In this document: piece after piece, positions 43,861-45,869 of the stretch | How the letters are laid out: each line of letters begins with the position of its first letter | How positions within the stretch are numbered: position 1 is the stretch's first letter | Source: Chloroflexota bacterium | GTDB taxonomy: Bacteria > Chloroflexota > Anaerolineae > Anaerolineales > Villigracilaceae | Reading direction: 5' to 3' | DNA: 45,869 nt | NCBI GenBank assembly: GCA_024434165.1 | Contig: QMIW01000028.1 | Coordinates: forward strand, 1-45,869 | Notes under the pieces: model-generated | The model's database searches: none | Told to the model about the DNA's origin: nothing | Seen by the model: the letters and a program-made list of their open reading frames with translations, nothing else | Translations under genes and position numbers: made by a program

Positions 43861-43911
43861 AGACCTCGGAGGTTTTTACTTGTCCCCGTATGGGGAAAAC
43901 CTCCGAGGTCT
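43861..43911 (-). terminator. Hairpin repeat/terminator, inverted copy
   Basis: A perfect 16-bp inverted repeat (AGACCTCGGAGGTTTT 43861-43876 with AAAACCTCCGAGGTCT 43896-43911) has a 19-nt loop that itself contains CCCCGTATGGGG. It sits 12 bp beyond the stop codon of the minus-strand membrane methyltransferase gene, so it should terminate that transcript. It is the inverted copy of 43391-43440. Confidence 0.8.
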
Positions 43912-43923
43912 TTTGTCCTATCT

Positions 43924-44598
43924 TCACCACACAAACGGGATTAACCGATACTTGACCTTCTGTTTATATTCCACATAGCCGGGCAATTCCTGTTCGAGCG
44001 CCTTTTCTTCATCCAAGATACGAAAGACGATCACGGGGACAATCACCAATGCTGGGATGACCGCCCACCACGAGCCAAGCACGATCGGCGAGACGACGTA
44101 CACCACCGTCATGCCGACGTACATGGGGTGACGCACCCAGCCATACACGTCTGTGTCAACGACTTTTTGATTCTCTGCCACTTCGATCACGCGCGAGAGG
44201 TAACTATTGACCTGCATGGTGCGGAAGACGAGCAGGTAACTGAGGAACATCACCGCCGCCGCTGCAATCGAGACCCACGCAGGCATGTTCGACCAGCCGT
44301 AACGGATGTCGAAACCGGGAATCAGGTAGGCAAGGATGAAAAACAGGACAGATATTCCGAGGATCCGGCGTTGTTGTCCGCGTTGTTCGCGCATCTTCAT
44401 CCGGCGCTCGAGCAGGCCGGGGTCATTTTTCATGAAATAGGCAAGCACGAACAGCATGGGAACGAAAAGCACGCCGATATACATCCATGCCTGCCAGTAG
44501 TTCCACGTCCCTGCCGGGAGGAAAAAGATCAGCATGAAAAAGAGCGCGCCGCCGAGCAGGCGGCTGAGGACGGTTGCCAACAGTTTGGAGCGCGGCAT
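43924..44598 (-). CDS. Isoprenylcysteine carboxyl methyltransferase-like membrane protein
   Basis: The 224-residue protein has about five membrane helices and the C-terminal signature of the ICMT/phospholipid methyltransferase superfamily: GWVRHPMYVGM (around residues 152-162) followed by a last helix and RILDEEKALEQELPGYVEYK, in which the Glu-Glu and the Tyr-x-x-Tyr region contact S-adenosylmethionine. Bacterial members of this family methylate lipids or other small hydrophobic substrates; the real substrate here is unknown, since protein prenylation is not expected. GGAGA lies just upstream of ATG 44598 on the minus strand. The gene is downstream of pckA on the same strand but separated by a strong terminator, so it probably has its own promoter within the short gap or depends on read-through. 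Confidence 0.85.
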   Translation of the reverse strand: MPRSKLLATVLSRLLGGALFFMLIFFLPAGTWNYWQAWMYIGVLFVPMLFVLAYFMKNDPGLLERRMKMREQRGQQRRILGISVLFFILAYLIPGFDIRYGWSNMPAWVSIAAAAVMFLSYLLVFRTMQVNSYLSRVIEVAENQKVVDTDVYGWVRHPMYVGMTVVYVVSPIVLGSWWAVIPALVIVPVIVFRILDEEKALEQELPGYVEYKQKVKYRLIPFVW

Positions 44599-44614
44599 GG
44601 GAATCTCCTTTCAT

Positions 44615-44669
44615 AAAAAAGACCCGACAGGATTCCCCATTCGGAGACTTTGCAGAACCCTGTCAGGTC
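44615..44669 (-). terminator. Terminator of pckA
   Basis: On the minus strand an 11-bp stem (GACCTGACAGG with CCTGTCGGGTC, one T-G pair) with a 27-nt loop is followed by six T residues. It starts 8 bp after the pckA stop codon. Confidence 0.85.
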
Positions 44670-44676
44670 CCTGCGT

Positions 44677-45869
44677 TTACACCTTCGGACCTGCTTCCAT
44701 CACTTCCCTGGGCGTGCCGTCGCTGAACTTGCCGAAGTTTTGCTTAAAGCGCATGGCAAGGTCTTTGTAACGGCGGTCGTATTCCTTTTTGTCGCCCCAC
44801 GAGGAGGACGGGTCCAAAACATCGTCGGGAACGTTCGGGCAGGTCGTCGGCACCTCAAAACCGAAAATTGGGTCAATCTTATACTTCACCCCGGCAAGTT
44901 TTCCGCTCAAAGCCGCATTGAGCAGGGCGCGCGTGTAGCGGATGGAAATGCGCTTGCCGATGCCATACGGTCCGCCCACCCAGCCGGTGTTGACCAGCCA
45001 GCAGGTCGCGCCGTAACGCTCGATCTTGCGCTTGAGCAGCTCGGCGTATCTATAAGGGTGATGCACCATGAACGGTCCGCCGAAGCAGGCGCTGAAGGTG
45101 ATCTCCGGCTCCTTGCCCAAACCGACTTCCGTGCCTGCGATTTTGGATGTGTACCCGCTGATGAACTGATACAACGCCTGATCGGGAGTCAGCCGCGCGA
45201 TCGGGGGCATGACTCCGCTCGCATCACACGTGAGGAGAATGATGTTCTTCGGATGCCCGGCTTTTTTCTCCGGGACGGCGTTGGCAATGAATTCCAGCGG
45301 GTAGGACGCGCGTGTGTTTTCCGTCACCGAATCATCGTCCAGGTCAATGAGGCGCGTGACCGGGTCGTATGGCACGTTTTCAAGGATGGTTCCAAAACGT
45401 TTGGTGGTGGCGTAAATCTCAGGCTCGGCAGATTCAGACAAGCCGATCACCTTGGCATAGCATCCGCCCTCGAAGTTGAAGACGCCGTCATCGCTCCAGC
45501 CGTGCTCATCGTCCCCGATGAGGCGGCGGGTTGGATCCGCCGAGAGCGTGGTCTTGCCGGTTCCGCTCAAACCGAAGAACAAGGCAACGTCATCCGGGTC
45601 ATTCGGGTTGACGTTCGCCGAGCAGTGCATCGAAAGGACACCTTCGAGCGGAAGCAGGTAATTCAAAATCGTGAAGACCGATTTTTTGATCTCGCCTGCG
45701 TAGGCGGTGTTGCCGATGACGGCAAGTTTCTTTTCAAACGACAGACAGATGAAGGTTTCGCTGTTCGTGCCGTCCACGGCGGGGGCGCCCTTGAAGGACG
45801 GTATGGCGATGATCGTAAATTCCGGCACGAAGCGTTTGTATTCCTCCAGCGACCCCGGCAGGATGAACA
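44677..45869 (-). CDS. pckA: Phosphoenolpyruvate carboxykinase (ATP), 3' part
   Basis: The gene runs off the right edge of the window; the frame is open to 45869, and the codons before 45828 (LPGSLEEYKRF) continue the family sequence, so GTG 45828 is internal. About 397 residues of a usual ~530 are present. The enzyme converts oxaloacetate and ATP to phosphoenolpyruvate, CO2 and ADP, the first step of gluconeogenesis. Visible motifs are the P-loop GLSGTGKTTL, the metal-binding LIGDDEHGW, the PEPCK-specific FSACFGGPF and NTGWVGGPYG, and ISIRYTRAL near the C terminus. No truncation or frameshift is visible in the part shown. A strong terminator follows. Confidence 0.96.
   Translation of the reverse strand, partial: FILPGSLEEYKRFVPEFTIIAIPSFKGAPAVDGTNSETFICLSFEKKLAVIGNTAYAGEIKKSVFTILNYLLPLEGVLSMHCSANVNPNDPDDVALFFGLSGTGKTTLSADPTRRLIGDDEHGWSDDGVFNFEGGCYAKVIGLSESAEPEIYATTKRFGTILENVPYDPVTRLIDLDDDSVTENTRASYPLEFIANAVPEKKAGHPKNIILLTCDASGVMPPIARLTPDQALYQFISGYTSKIAGTEVGLGKEPEITFSACFGGPFMVHHPYRYAELLKRKIERYGATCWLVNTGWVGGPYGIGKRISIRYTRALLNAALSGKLAGVKYKIDPIFGFEVPTTCPNVPDDVLDPSSSWGDKKEYDRRYKDLAMRFKQNFGKFSDGTPREVMEAGPKV

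Noticed and set aside
45828-45869. GTG 45828 as the start of pckA
   Set aside because: The frame is open beyond it to the window edge and the upstream codons match the enzyme family; the gene is simply cut by the window.
1-45869. CRISPR arrays, insertion sequences or phage genes
   Set aside because: No regularly spaced direct repeats, transposase, integrase or structural phage proteins were seen on either strand.

Overview
The window reads as a chromosomal segment of a GC-rich bacterium, most likely an Anaerolineae-type Chloroflexota. This is inferred from the many soluble and membrane GAF-domain sensors, the domain combinations and the protein style; no rRNA or other marker fixes the taxon. 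Genes are densely packed. I see no phage, integrase, transposase or CRISPR array.

Layout. (1) 1-1860: a minus-strand hypothetical gene, a polyprenyl synthetase gene, and a tRNA-Gly(CCC) gene with a near-consensus promoter and its own terminator. (2) 1956-29202: one uninterrupted plus-strand array of 14 genes with gaps of 0-28 bp or overlaps. It holds two single-domain response regulators; nine membrane sensor proteins that carry GAF domains but no kinase, cyclase or methyl-accepting output domain; a ParA-type ATPase; a hybrid histidine kinase with two receivers; and a threonine synthase-like enzyme fused to a receiver domain. A probable terminator follows. (3) 29283-30254: a DMT-family transporter, ending at a bidirectional terminator. 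(4) 35208-30305, minus strand: two soluble histidine kinases and an OmpR-like regulator in one operon, divergent from trmFO. (5) 35254-42377: trmFO, an M28/glutaminyl-cyclase-like metalloprotein, a soluble histidine kinase, hflX, a 67-residue membrane protein, and a membrane protein with a degenerate kinase domain and a TolB-like propeller. (6) 42378-45869: a SET-domain protein, a repeat-rich non-coding stretch, an isoprenylcysteine-methyltransferase-like membrane protein, and the 3' part of pckA (ATP-type PEP carboxykinase), which runs off the window.

The standout is region 2. The nine sensors differ in their N-terminal input modules: a six-helix membrane domain, a Cache-like periplasmic domain plus HAMP, or both fused. 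All end in the same ~50-residue tail, which looks like the first half of a GAF domain. The hybrid kinase downstream begins, after a proline-rich linker, with what looks like the second half of a GAF domain. This suggests a multi-receptor array that signals non-covalently to one kinase, perhaps organised by the ParA ATPase, with the metabolic enzyme-receiver fusion as one output. The gene content is read directly from the sequence; the wiring is inference.
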